DNA from: Clostridia bacterium
Lineage (GTDB): Bacteria; Bacillota_A; Clostridia; Christensenellales; Aristaeellaceae
Direction: 5' to 3'
Length of the DNA: 9,165 nt
NCBI GenBank assembly: GCA_017398245.1
Contig: JAFQGN010000371.1
Coordinates: 1-9,165 of the forward strand
Shown here: positions 1 to 6,136 of the stretch, one piece after another
Numbering within the stretch: position 1 is the first letter of the stretch
Layout: each line of letters begins with the position of its first letter
The notes under the pieces: generated by a model
The model's input: the letters and a program-made list of their open reading frames with translations, nothing else
Told to the model about the DNA's origin: nothing
The model's database searches: none
Translations under genes and position numbers: made by a program

Positions 1-15
1 CAAACTCTTATGTTT
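1..15 (-). rRNA. 16S ribosomal RNA, first ~15 nt only
   Basis: The minus strand ends AAACATAAGAGTTTG. This aligns with the 5' end of bacterial 16S rRNA (E. coli AAATTGAAGAGTTTG), where AGAGTTTG begins the universal 27F primer site. The rest of the gene lies beyond the window. The call rests on a short match but is strongly supported by the perfect promoter and the leader. Confidence 0.8.
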
Positions 16-234
16 GATCTTTATCGTTTCCGGAGTCTCTCTTTACCTTCCTTAGCTTCCGGCTTCACGCGCCAACGCAAACCCTTCCGCTTCTCAGGTC
101 TCAACTCCAGTCACTCTTAACTCGTTCGGAATCTGACTGTTGTTTCTTCTCTCTTCAAACCATTCTGTATCGTTTTCAAGGATCTTTGCGCTCCCTCAGG
201 TTCAGCTCGTTGCTGCCGTTCCCTCAAGCGCAGG
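16..234 (-). ncRNA. 16S rRNA precursor leader
   Basis: About 220 nt between the predicted transcription start and the mature 16S end, with no ORF. At 184-171 the minus strand reads GATCCTTGAAAACG, similar to the boxA-type antitermination sequence of Bacillota rrn leaders (form CTTTGAAAAC). The exact ends are estimates, and RNase III pairing partners lie outside the window. Confidence 0.7.
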
Positions 235-238
235 TGTT

Positions 239-267
239 ATTATATACTACGAACCCCACTTTGTCAA
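239..267 (-). promoter_or_regulatory. rRNA operon promoter
   Basis: TTGACA (267-262) and TATAAT (244-239) are both exact consensus, spaced by 17 bp. Transcription should start near 231-235. Position and direction lead straight to a 16S rRNA 5' end at the window edge. Such perfect promoters are typical of rrn operons. Confidence 0.9.
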
Positions 268-480
268 CACTTTTTGGCGTTAAGAAAACATTTATTGCAT
301 TTCCGAACTCAGAGCTTCGTTCCAAGCACCAAACAGCACGTCATTCCGAACATTTCAAGCAATAAGCCCTTGATCGATACGGATATCGTCATGTTTCAAA
401 GACACATTCGGAGTTCATAACCCTCATCTTAACAATCCCGAGCAAACGACCCCGAAACTTTTTTCAAGAAAATCCAAAGA
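268..480 (-). other. Region upstream of rrn promoter, possible UP element
   Basis: No gene or strong repeat is seen between the rseP terminator and the rrn -35. The part nearest the promoter, roughly 268-300, is A/T-rich on the minus strand (AATAAATGTTTTC and CCAAAAAG), as expected for an alpha-CTD-binding UP element of a rRNA promoter. I found no second convincing promoter in this interval. Confidence 0.4.
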
Positions 481-517
481 AAAAAGGAGGCCTTTCTTCC
501 CGAAAGACCTCCTTTTT
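481..517 (-). terminator. Rho-independent terminator after rseP
   Basis: A 16-bp stem with one mismatch (481-496 against 502-517) and a 5-nt loop has a run of T on the minus strand immediately after the stem (485-480). It begins 5 nt past the rseP stop. The T-run on the plus strand makes it formally bidirectional, but no plus-strand gene is seen. Confidence 0.9.
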
Positions 518-522
518 ACCTG

Positions 523-1569
523 TCAGCCGCCGATAAACAGCCGCGCGACATCCTTAAACGTAATGAACGCCACAAAGCAGAGCAGCAGGATCAGCCCGGC
601 CGCGTGCACCCACGCTTCTTTTTCCACCGGGATCGGCTTTCGGCGCACGCCTTCCACGATCAAAAACAGCAGCCTACCGCCATCCAGCCCCGGCACCGGC
701 AGAAGATTCATAATGCCCAGGTTCAACGAAATAACCACGATCCAGTTGATCACCATGTGCATCCCCTGGCTCACATCGCGGCTGACCGTCGTAATGATGC
801 CCACCGGCCCCATCGTAGATTCGAGAACTTCCTTATTTGTGAACAACTGGCGCAGCACATCCACCATTGCGGTCGACATTTCCGCCATCATAAAACCGCT
901 GTAACGCACAGCCTCGCCAAAGTTCAGCCGCACGGGGACAGTGCCCAGCATCACGCCGATCTGATACGCGCCCGCCTCTTCGTTCCACTCCGGCGTCAGC
1001 GCAAGCTCGATCGTCTCGCCGTTTCGATCCACCTCAAAGGCGATCGTCCGCCCTTCGTCCGCCTCGCGGATCAGCTCAATGAGCCTGCTCTGGCCGGCCG
1101 AGTCCATCGAAACGGGTTCGTTTTCGACCATCGTGATCACGTCGCCCGGCGCAAAGCCCGCCATTTCCGCAGCAGAGCCCTCTACCAGCGAGGCGACGAC
1201 CGGCGCGGGCTCGTACAGCTCATACGCCGTGTAAAACACGACCAGCATCACAAAAGCGAGCACAAAATTCATGACCGGGCCCGCAGCAACGGTGATAAAC
1301 CGCTTCCAGACCGGCTGATTGCGCATAGCGCGCGAGTCTTCGGAAGCATCGTCTTCACCCGCAAAAGCGCAGAAACCGCCAAACGGGAAAAGGCGCAGCG
1401 AATACTTTATGCCGCTCTTTTCAAACCCGCAAAGTCTCGGGCCCATGCCGATGGCATACTCCAGTATACGCATACCCGTGAGACGGCCGGCGATATAGTG
1501 GCCGAACTCGTGCACCGCAACGATCACGCCGAGAATAACGATCGCGGCGATCACATACAAAATGTTCAT
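523..1569 (-). CDS. rseP: RIP metalloprotease RseP (site-2 protease family)
   Basis: A zinc-dependent intramembrane protease that cleaves transmembrane segments such as anti-sigma factors or remnant peptides. The 348-residue product has a first membrane helix carrying HEFGH (20-24, zinc ligands plus catalytic Glu). A segment (about 55-67, SLRLFPFGGFCAF) of the type conserved in S2P beta-hairpins follows, then a second helix (about 90-115), a single PDZ domain (about 120-200, with GSAAEMAGFAPGDVI), and a third helix with NLLPVPGLDGG, where D296 is the third zinc ligand. A C-terminal helix ends the protein. The ATG at 1569 has AGGAG at 9-nt spacing. It is the last gene before the terminator. 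In many Clostridia ispG follows rseP; here an rRNA operon does. Substrate unknown. Confidence 0.96.
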   Translation of the reverse strand: MNILYVIAAIVILGVIVAVHEFGHYIAGRLTGMRILEYAIGMGPRLCGFEKSGIKYSLRLFPFGGFCAFAGEDDASEDSRAMRNQPVWKRFITVAAGPVMNFVLAFVMLVVFYTAYELYEPAPVVASLVEGSAAEMAGFAPGDVITMVENEPVSMDSAGQSRLIELIREADEGRTIAFEVDRNGETIELALTPEWNEEAGAYQIGVMLGTVPVRLNFGEAVRYSGFMMAEMSTAMVDVLRQLFTNKEVLESTMGPVGIITTVSRDVSQGMHMVINWIVVISLNLGIMNLLPVPGLDGGRLLFLIVEGVRRKPIPVEKEAWVHAAGLILLLCFVAFITFKDVARLFIGG

Positions 1570-1599
1570 TCCGATGATCTCCTATTATTTGATATGTTA

Positions 1600-1628
1600 T
1601 CCATACACAAAACAGGGCTTTTTGTCAA
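1600..1628 (-). promoter_or_regulatory. Candidate rseP promoter
   Basis: A perfect -35 TTGACA (1628-1623) is followed after 17 bp by TATGGA (1605-1600), a poor -10 that matches the consensus only in its first three bases. The surroundings are AT-rich and the position, about 30 nt before the ATG, is suitable for a short leader. With 452 bp between dxr and rseP, an own promoter is likely. Confidence 0.5.
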
Positions 1629-1639
1629 CAGCCGGACAG

Positions 1640-1791
1640 AATTCGCCCGGAATGTCCCATTTTTGCCCGAAACACGCTTTTTCAAGAGTGCATTTTCGTG
1701 CATTTTTCGTGCAAAACGCGCCATTTAAGCCCGTTTAAGCAAGCGCGCCTTCCGGAAAACGGCACGAAAATTCGCCCCAAACGCCCCATTC
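1640..1791. repeat. Short dispersed repeats upstream of rseP
   Basis: ATTTTCGTGC occurs at 1692-1701, a near copy at 1702-1712, and the inverted form GCACGAAAAT at 1762-1771. TTTAAGC occurs at 1724-1730 and 1734-1740. AATTCGCCC with a similar following segment occurs near 1640 and 1769. These could be operator-like sites or simply decayed repeats; I cannot tell. Confidence 0.4.
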
Positions 1792-1916
1792 AGCGATTCC
1801 GCCTGCGTAAAGCCGCTCGCCGCTGATGACGCACAGACTCGGGCACGACAGCGCCCCATCCGGGCATGAATCGGCAGTTCGCTGCTTCCAGAGGAAGGGG
1901 ATCCGTCAACGATCCA

Positions 1917-2053
1917 ATCGCAACGCGCAAAAACCGAACAGGCCGATGATCCGTCGCCTCAAAACCCAGTCACAACGCGCGCGAACCGAGCAGCCCGGCG
2001 GTTCGCTGTTTTCAGGCCCGGTCACAGTACGCGCGAGCCGAGCAGCCCGGCGG
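1917..2053. repeat. 52-bp-period degenerate repeat of the dxr 3' end
   Basis: 2021-2053 (the last dxr codons, with the TGA) matches 1969-2001 at 29 of 33 positions with all four differences transitions. A third, weaker copy at 1917-1949 matches about 23 of 33. The period is 52 bp. The middle unit also contains a perfect 8-bp inverted repeat (GCGAACCG at 1981-1988 with CGGTTCGC at 1999-2006). No gene is supported in the 1570-2021 spacer. Confidence 0.7.
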
Positions 2054-3170
2054 CGATGCGCCTTGCCTGCCTATCCGCCTCTTGGACGTCCTCGATGCCG
2101 CCCACGTTCCCGACCGCAGCCTTCGCCATCGTCTCTTCCACGATGGGCGAAATTTCGCCGAACGGGATCTGCCCGTTCAGGAACTCGCCGACGGCCACCT
2201 CGTTCGCGCCGTTGAAAATGCAGGCCGCCGTGCCGCCCTGACGAAGAGCCGCGCGCGCCAGCTTCAGAGCCGAGAACTTATCCATATCCGGCTGTTCGAA
2301 CGTCAGGCTCGCGACCTGCGCAAGATCCAGCTTGCGGCCCTGCGCAGGCATCCTCTCCGGGAAGGACATGGCATAGGCGATGGGCGCGCGCATATCCGGC
2401 ACGCCAAGCTGCGCCAGCACGCAGCCGTCTTCAAATTCGATCATGCTGTGCACAATGCTCTGCGGGTGCACGAGCACGCCGATGCGCTCCTCGGGCATAT
2501 CGAACAAATAGCTCGCCTCGATGACCTCAAGGCCCTTATTCGCCATCGTCGCGCAATCCACGGTGATCTTGCGCCCCATGTTCCACGTGGGGTGCTTGAG
2601 CACGTCCGAGACCCCGGCCGCGTACATTCTTTCCTTTTCCCACGTGCGGAACGGGCCGCCGGACGCAGTGAGGATCAGCCTTTCGAGCGTGTTGCAATCG
2701 CGCCCGCGCAGGCACTGGAAGATGGCGCTGTGTTCGCTGTCGACGGGCAGAATGGGCTTGCCGAGCTTTCGGGCAAGGTTCATCACAAGGCTTCCGCCCG
2801 TGACGAGCGCTTCCTTATTGGCCAGAAGCAGCCGTTCACTGTGCACAAGCGCCGCCATGGAGGCCGGGAGGCCCGCCGCGCCGACGACGGCCGTGAGCAC
2901 ATCCTGCGCCTTTGCCGCCTCGACAACGCGCTCGTTGCAGTCCTCGCCGAAAAACCATTCGATCCCTTTCAGATCTTCCGGGATCTCCTCCGGCTCGTTC
3001 ACGATGCCGCATACCCGCGGCCTGAACTCGCGCGCGAGCGCAAAAAGCACCTCCGCGCGGGAGTGGATGGTCATGGCCGCAACCTTGTACAGGCCCGGGT
3101 TTTCGCGCACGACGTCCAGTGTCTGGCTGCCGATGGAGCCGCCCGCGCCCAATACCGCTATCGTTCTCAT
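2022..3170 (-). CDS. dxr: 1-deoxy-D-xylulose 5-phosphate reductoisomerase
   Basis: Dxr performs the second step of the MEP pathway: NADPH-dependent rearrangement and reduction of DXP to 2-C-methyl-D-erythritol 4-phosphate, the route to the isoprenoids used by UppS next door. The 382-residue product has normal length. The N-terminal nucleotide-binding loop is LGAGGSIGSQTLDV (7-20). Metal ligands are in PVDSEHS (D144, E146) and NKGLEVIEA (E215, with N211 and K212). S170 in ASGGPF, H193 and W196 in HPTWNMG, and HPQSIVHSM complete the active site. The loop reads GAGGSIG where most family members have GSTGSIG, a mild variant. The ATG at 3170 has GAGG at about 10-nt spacing. The last ten codons and TGA are repeated, in degenerate form, just downstream. 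Confidence 0.97.
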   Translation of the reverse strand: MRTIAVLGAGGSIGSQTLDVVRENPGLYKVAAMTIHSRAEVLFALAREFRPRVCGIVNEPEEIPEDLKGIEWFFGEDCNERVVEAAKAQDVLTAVVGAAGLPASMAALVHSERLLLANKEALVTGGSLVMNLARKLGKPILPVDSEHSAIFQCLRGRDCNTLERLILTASGGPFRTWEKERMYAAGVSDVLKHPTWNMGRKITVDCATMANKGLEVIEASYLFDMPEERIGVLVHPQSIVHSMIEFEDGCVLAQLGVPDMRAPIAYAMSFPERMPAQGRKLDLAQVASLTFEQPDMDKFSALKLARAALRQGGTAACIFNGANEVAVGEFLNGQIPFGEISPIVEETMAKAAVGNVGGIEDVQEADRQARRIAAGLLGSRVL

Positions 3171-3187
3171 ATCCCTAATACCTCATA

Positions 3188-3211
3188 CAGGGAGCGATCT
3201 CTCGCTCCCTG
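3188..3211 (-). promoter_or_regulatory. Hairpin with GAGA tetraloop ahead of the dxr ribosome binding site
   Basis: A perfect 10-bp stem (CAGGGAGCGA/TCGCTCCCTG) is closed by GAGA on the minus strand, which fits the GNRA tetraloop rule. It ends only 3 nt before the GAGG of dxr without covering it. No T-run follows on the minus strand, so it is not a terminator of the operon. It may be an mRNA-stabilising or processing structure in the cdsA-dxr junction. Confidence 0.55.
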
Positions 3212-3243
3212 CTTTCTGTGTATTCTATTCCTTTACGCGTTTC

Positions 3244-4095
3244 TTATGCAGCAAGGAGCAGCATGAAGATGGCCGCGCACAGACCGTTGAACAGGTGGCT
3301 GTCCATCCTGTCCATCACGCCGCCGTGGCCCGGGAAAATGGTTCCATAATCTTTCACGCCGCAATAGCGCTTGATCGCCGAGGCGCAAAGGTCTCCAAAC
3401 TGGCCCGCAACGCCGGCCACCGCGCCGAACACCGCGCAGCTCCACAGCGGCGGGAACTGGCCGGCATACTGCTGCCACGCGGGCACGATCTTGCACGCCA
3501 GCATCATCAAAAGCGGTACGACGACCGCAGTGACGACCGAAGCCGCCCAGCCGGCCGCGCTGCCCTCCACCGTCTTTTTGGGGCTGAGCTTGGGGGCCAG
3601 CAGCTTCTTGCCATAGAGCGAGCCGATCTCGTAGGCCGCGATATCGTTAAAGATGGCCGTATAATAGGTAAGGCCGGTGAGCACGCGCGCGTACATCGGC
3701 GCTTCGATATAGGTCGGCGCGATCAGAAGGCCAAAGAGGATGCCCGGGTACAAAATGGGGAACAAAGTGGAAAAGAGCGCGTCGCTTTCGATATCGCCCT
3801 TGAGCATTACCGCGCACAGGCCTACGACCGTGCTCGCCGCGGCCAGCAGGAACATGCCCGTCAGCCCGCCGAAATGGCACGCCGGCAGGCACAGCGCCAT
3901 AAAGCCGACGCCGACCCACTTAACCGGCTTGGAGCCGCGATGCTCCAGCGCAGAATAGACCTCCATAACACCGATGACGCTGAACACTGCCAGCACGGCA
4001 CGCATGGCCCAGCCCTGCAAAAGCCATACCAAAATAAACAGCGAGCCAAGGCCGATGCCCGTCATTCTGCGCCTGATCACACCCGGTTTATACAT
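3244..4095 (-). CDS. cdsA: Phosphatidate cytidylyltransferase
   Basis: CdsA makes CDP-diacylglycerol from CTP and phosphatidic acid, the branch point for bacterial phospholipids; it is an integral membrane enzyme. The 283-residue product has a basic N-terminus (IRRR), then about eight hydrophobic segments. The CdsA signature lies at about 239-265 with SAIKR, KDYG and FPGHGGVMDRMD, including the conserved His-Gly-Gly and metal-binding Asp residues. LSPKKTVEGS, another CdsA hallmark, is in the middle. The ATG at 4095 has GAGGGAG upstream (about 11 nt, slightly long). It lies between uppS and dxr, the usual order in Bacillota, and is probably cotranscribed with both. Confidence 0.96.
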   Translation of the reverse strand: MYKPGVIRRRMTGIGLGSLFILVWLLQGWAMRAVLAVFSVIGVMEVYSALEHRGSKPVKWVGVGFMALCLPACHFGGLTGMFLLAAASTVVGLCAVMLKGDIESDALFSTLFPILYPGILFGLLIAPTYIEAPMYARVLTGLTYYTAIFNDIAAYEIGSLYGKKLLAPKLSPKKTVEGSAAGWAASVVTAVVVPLLMMLACKIVPAWQQYAGQFPPLWSCAVFGAVAGVAGQFGDLCASAIKRYCGVKDYGTIFPGHGGVMDRMDSHLFNGLCAAIFMLLLAA

Positions 4096-4149
4096 TCTCG
4101 CCCATTCTCCCTCGGATCAAAGTCTCGTATTGCAACGCGTGCTGCGGCG

Positions 4150-4935
4150 TTATTCCTTGCGCCCGCCAAAGCGGCGGTCTCTGCGCGCATAGGCCCAAAG
4201 GTCTTCCAGATACCTCTCCTTGGTGAAATCCGGCCAGAGGACCGGATCGAACAGCAGTTCGGCATAAACCGTCTGCCACGGAAGCATGTTGGAAAGCCGC
4301 TCCTCTCCGCTGGTGCGGATGAGCAGATCCACATCGGGCAGGTCGAACGTATACAGGCCTGCCTGGATGTCCTTTTCGGTGAAAGAATCCGGATCTTCGC
4401 CCGCCTGCGCGCGCTTTGCAAGCAGTTTTGCCGCGTGCAGAAGCTCCTGCCGGCCGCCGTAATTGAGCGCGATGGCCAGAGTCAGGCCCGTGTTGTCCTT
4501 CGAGCGTTCCATGGCGCTGGCGACCGCGTCCCTTTGCGGCGCGGGCAGGCCTTCGATATCGCCAAGGATGCGGATGCGCACGTTTTCATCGCAAAGCTCG
4601 TCGATCTCGCTGCGGAAATAGCGAAGCAGAAGCGCCATCAGCGCGTCCACCTCTTCCTTCGATCTCGACCAGTTTTCCGTCGAAAACGCATAGATCGTCA
4701 GCACCTCAATGCCGATATCGCTGGAAAAGCGGATGATATCGCGCAGGGCCTCGGTTCCGGCCTGATGCCCCGCCGCGCGCGGAAGATTGCGCTGCTTGGC
4801 CCAGCGGCCGTTGCCATCCATAATGATGGCGACGTGCCGGGGCAGCTTGGGCGGAAGCTGCATTTGCTGCGGATCATCGTGCTTTTCAGGCTGCGCCGGC
4901 CTGAGCAGACCGGAAAGCTTTTTCATAATGTCCAA
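4150..4935 (-). CDS. uppS: Isoprenyl transferase / undecaprenyl diphosphate synthase
   Basis: UppS condenses isopentenyl diphosphate onto farnesyl diphosphate in cis to make the C55 lipid carrier for peptidoglycan and other wall polymers, at the inner face of the membrane. Motifs: HVAIIMDGNGRWAK with the catalytic Asp (residue 40 from the start chosen here), the RAAGHQAG segment, IYAFSTENWSR, ALNYGGR, and DLLIRTSGEERLSN followed by LLFDPVLWPDF. Length is 261 residues, as expected. Start choice: AGAGG at 4945-4949 is 9 nt before a TTG at 4935, but 18 nt before the first plausible ATG at 4926 (258 residues). I favour TTG, with the ATG as the alternative. A longer frame to 5064 reads through the palindromic block and is rejected. 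It is followed by cdsA after a 54-nt gap in which I see nothing but the cdsA ribosome binding site. Confidence 0.95.
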   Translation of the reverse strand: MDIMKKLSGLLRPAQPEKHDDPQQMQLPPKLPRHVAIIMDGNGRWAKQRNLPRAAGHQAGTEALRDIIRFSSDIGIEVLTIYAFSTENWSRSKEEVDALMALLLRYFRSEIDELCDENVRIRILGDIEGLPAPQRDAVASAMERSKDNTGLTLAIALNYGGRQELLHAAKLLAKRAQAGEDPDSFTEKDIQAGLYTFDLPDVDLLIRTSGEERLSNMLPWQTVYAELLFDPVLWPDFTKERYLEDLWAYARRDRRFGGRKE

Positions 4936-4981
4936 ACCGGCACACCTCTTTTCTTTCACAGGTTCATGTTGGATACGGCCA

Positions 4982-5106
4982 AAGGGGCGCTGCCCCTTCG
5001 GAATCCCGTTTTTGGGGATGGGTTTTCTGCCAATCCCATAATTGAGGGGTTCAGGGGGAATCATTCCCCCTGACAGGGTTTTAGGGGCAGAGCCCCTAAC
5101 GTTCTT
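4982..5106. repeat. Composite palindromic block I (uppS leader)
   Basis: Successive palindromes at 4982-4998 (AAGGGGC/GCCCCTT, 3-nt centre), 5051-5073 (perfect 10-bp arms, TCA centre) and 5081-5099 lie upstream of uppS. The part from 5041 matches block III at 7315-7380. The part at 4993-5019 (CCCCTTCGGAATCCCGTTTT) resembles the CCCTTTGGAATCCCATCTTT segment of the 39-bp repeat, so both repeat modules are joined here. An open frame running through it into uppS is not thought to be coding. Confidence 0.75.
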
Positions 5107-5147
5107 CCCCCTGACAGGGTCTTAGGGGCGGAGCCCCTAATGTTCTT
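5066..5147. repeat. 41-bp tandem repeat, two copies
   Basis: 5066-5106 and 5107-5147 are head-to-tail copies differing at three positions. Each carries a perfect 8-bp palindrome with 3-nt centre (TTAGGGGC/GCCCCTAA at 5081-5099 and 5122-5140) after CCCCCTGACAGGGT. The second copy includes the stop codon and last few codons of the small ORF. Confidence 0.85.
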
Positions 5148-5358
5148 CCCCGGCGTGTTCCTCCCCCGCGCTGGGCAACGGGAAAAACGCGGCCGTGATG
5201 CAGCCGCGTGAAAGATCGGCCCGGACAACGCGCCACAGGCCGTTTTCGCAGGGCAGGCCCCGGGGCGGAGAGGTCTTCTCCACCGCCGGTTCCACGCCCG
5301 TGTCGTTTTTGATCAGCGCAAGCGCCTTATCCAGTTCCAGCCCGATGACTTTCATCAT
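5137..5358 (-). CDS. Small ORF between frr and uppS, PASTA-like N-terminal segment (tentative)
   Basis: A 73-residue ORF starts in an ATGA overlap with the frr stop, so its translation would be coupled to frr; a second ATG follows at once, giving 72 residues. I cannot assign a function. What can be seen: V-I-G-L-x-L-x-x-A-L-x-x-I followed by VEPAVEKTSPPRG resembles a single PASTA-like beta-alpha-beta unit, and WRVVRADLSRGCITAAFF could form a following strand pair. There is no signal peptide or membrane segment. From memory, small proteins of this kind occur next to frr in other Clostridia, but I cannot check this. The C-terminus (GEEHAGEEH) is encoded by DNA running into the palindromic repeat at 5066-5147, and the TAG lies inside that repeat, so the end of the protein may be repeat-derived. 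Confidence 0.6.
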   Translation of the reverse strand: MMKVIGLELDKALALIKNDTGVEPAVEKTSPPRGLPCENGLWRVVRADLSRGCITAAFFPLPSAGEEHAGEEH

Positions 5359-5912
5359 ACGGACATGATCTCTTTTTCCTTATCGGCGGCCAGCTTGTCC
5401 AGATCCTTGACCTTGCCGTCGGTCACCTTCTGCAGCTTATCCTCGGCCAGCTTCTGATCGTCTTCGGTCATTTCGCCGTCCTTCTTGAGCTTCTTGAACT
5501 GCTCCATGGTATCGCGGCGGATGGCGCGAATGGCGACCTTGCCTTCTTCCGCCAGCTTGCGGACCTGCTTGGTCAGCTCCTTACGGCGCTCTTCGGTCAG
5601 CTCCGGAACGATCAGGCGGATGACCTTGCCGTCGTTGGTGGGGTTGATGCCGATATCGCTCTTCTGGATGGCCTTTTCGACCTGGGAGATCATTTTGGCA
5701 TCCCACAGGTTGATGACCAGCATGCGCGGTTCGGGAGAGGAGATGTTGCCCAGCTGGTTGATGGGAGTGGGCGTGCCGTAATAATCGACAGAGATGCGGT
5801 CGAGGATCTGCGGGTTGGCGCGGCCGGCGCGCAGAGTAGCAAACTCCTTCTGCACCACAGCGATGGTCTTATCCATTTTTTCGGTAGCGGTCTTAATATT
5901 GTCAGTATACAT
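5355..5912 (-). CDS. frr: Ribosome recycling factor
   Basis: RRF splits post-termination ribosomes together with EF-G. The 185-residue product has exactly the typical length. Domain I is the three-helix bundle formed by the N-terminus (MYTDNIKTATEKMDK..., with TLRAGRANP at 26-34) and the C-terminal half (about 106-185, with ELTEERRKEL and the conserved Arg-rich VAIRAIRRD at 126-134). Domain II (about 35-105) is the beta-rich insertion with YYGTPTPINQL and KSDIGINPTNDG. The frame is open upstream of the chosen start. I use the ATG at 5912 because GGGGAGG lies 7 nt before it and it gives the family N-terminus; the extension would overlap the promoter. The TGA overlaps the next ATG (ATGA). Confidence 0.97.
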   Translation of the reverse strand: MYTDNIKTATEKMDKTIAVVQKEFATLRAGRANPQILDRISVDYYGTPTPINQLGNISSPEPRMLVINLWDAKMISQVEKAIQKSDIGINPTNDGKVIRLIVPELTEERRKELTKQVRKLAEEGKVAIRAIRRDTMEQFKKLKKDGEMTEDDQKLAEDKLQKVTDGKVKDLDKLAADKEKEIMSV

Positions 5913-5982
5913 GGAATGTCCTCCCCTGCAAAAATATCTTCGTTTCAAAAGCCCCTGCGCATGGGCATAGGCCGATAGATAT

Positions 5983-6011
5983 ATTGTACCGAATCCCGGC
6001 CCAAATGACAA
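5983..6011 (-). promoter_or_regulatory. frr promoter
   Basis: TTGTCA (6011-6006) and TACAAT (5988-5983) are separated by exactly 17 bp, each hexamer one base from the sigma-A consensus. The predicted start near 5976 gives a leader of about 65 nt before the frr ATG. The -35 directly abuts the hairpin at 6012-6046. It probably drives frr and the genes downstream to dxr. Confidence 0.75.
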
Positions 6012-6046
6012 GAGCGGACGAACCATTTTCCACGGTTCATCCGCTC
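6012..6046 (-). terminator. Terminator-like hairpin between pyrH and frr
   Basis: A 13-bp stem (12 Watson-Crick pairs and one G-U pair; GAGCGGATGAACC against GGTTCGTCCGCTC on the minus strand) has a 9-nt loop. The following TTGTCATTT is only partly T-rich, so termination may be incomplete. The same bases form the -35 box of the frr promoter. Confidence 0.55.
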
Positions 6047-6136
6047 AAATTCATATTTGCGCCAATCTTTTTGGGCCTCTTATGCACGCCGGAGCAACGC
6101 TGCGCTTTTGTCAGACAGCGGCTCGGAGGCCATTAT

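Noticed and set aside
7..20. Dxr loop GAGGSIG considered as loss of function at residues 8-14
   Set aside because: The glycine-rich turn is preserved and all metal and substrate residues are present; it is a mild variant only. The coordinates here are residue numbers; the DNA is near 3130-3149.
1826..2215. Arg/Pro-rich plus-strand ORF across the dxr-rseP spacer
   Set aside because: It overlaps the dxr 3' end and the degenerate repeats, has biased composition and shows no recognisable domain.
4927..5064. N-terminal extension of UppS from an ATG at 5064
   Set aside because: The extension reads through the palindromic block, has no good ribosome binding site, and family members start close to the MDGNGRW motif.
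2521..5073. 850-codon open frame on the plus strand, and 2082-3266, 604-1728 and 7433-8629 on the same strand
   Set aside because: They lie opposite dxr, uppS, cdsA, rseP and tsf, which have unmistakable family motifs. Their translations are Arg/His/Ala-rich, low-complexity mirror frames typical of GC-rich antisense.
5913..6026. N-terminal extension of RRF from an ATG at 6026
   Set aside because: It would run through the promoter at 5983-6011, whereas GGGGAGG and the family N-terminus fit the ATG at 5912 exactly.
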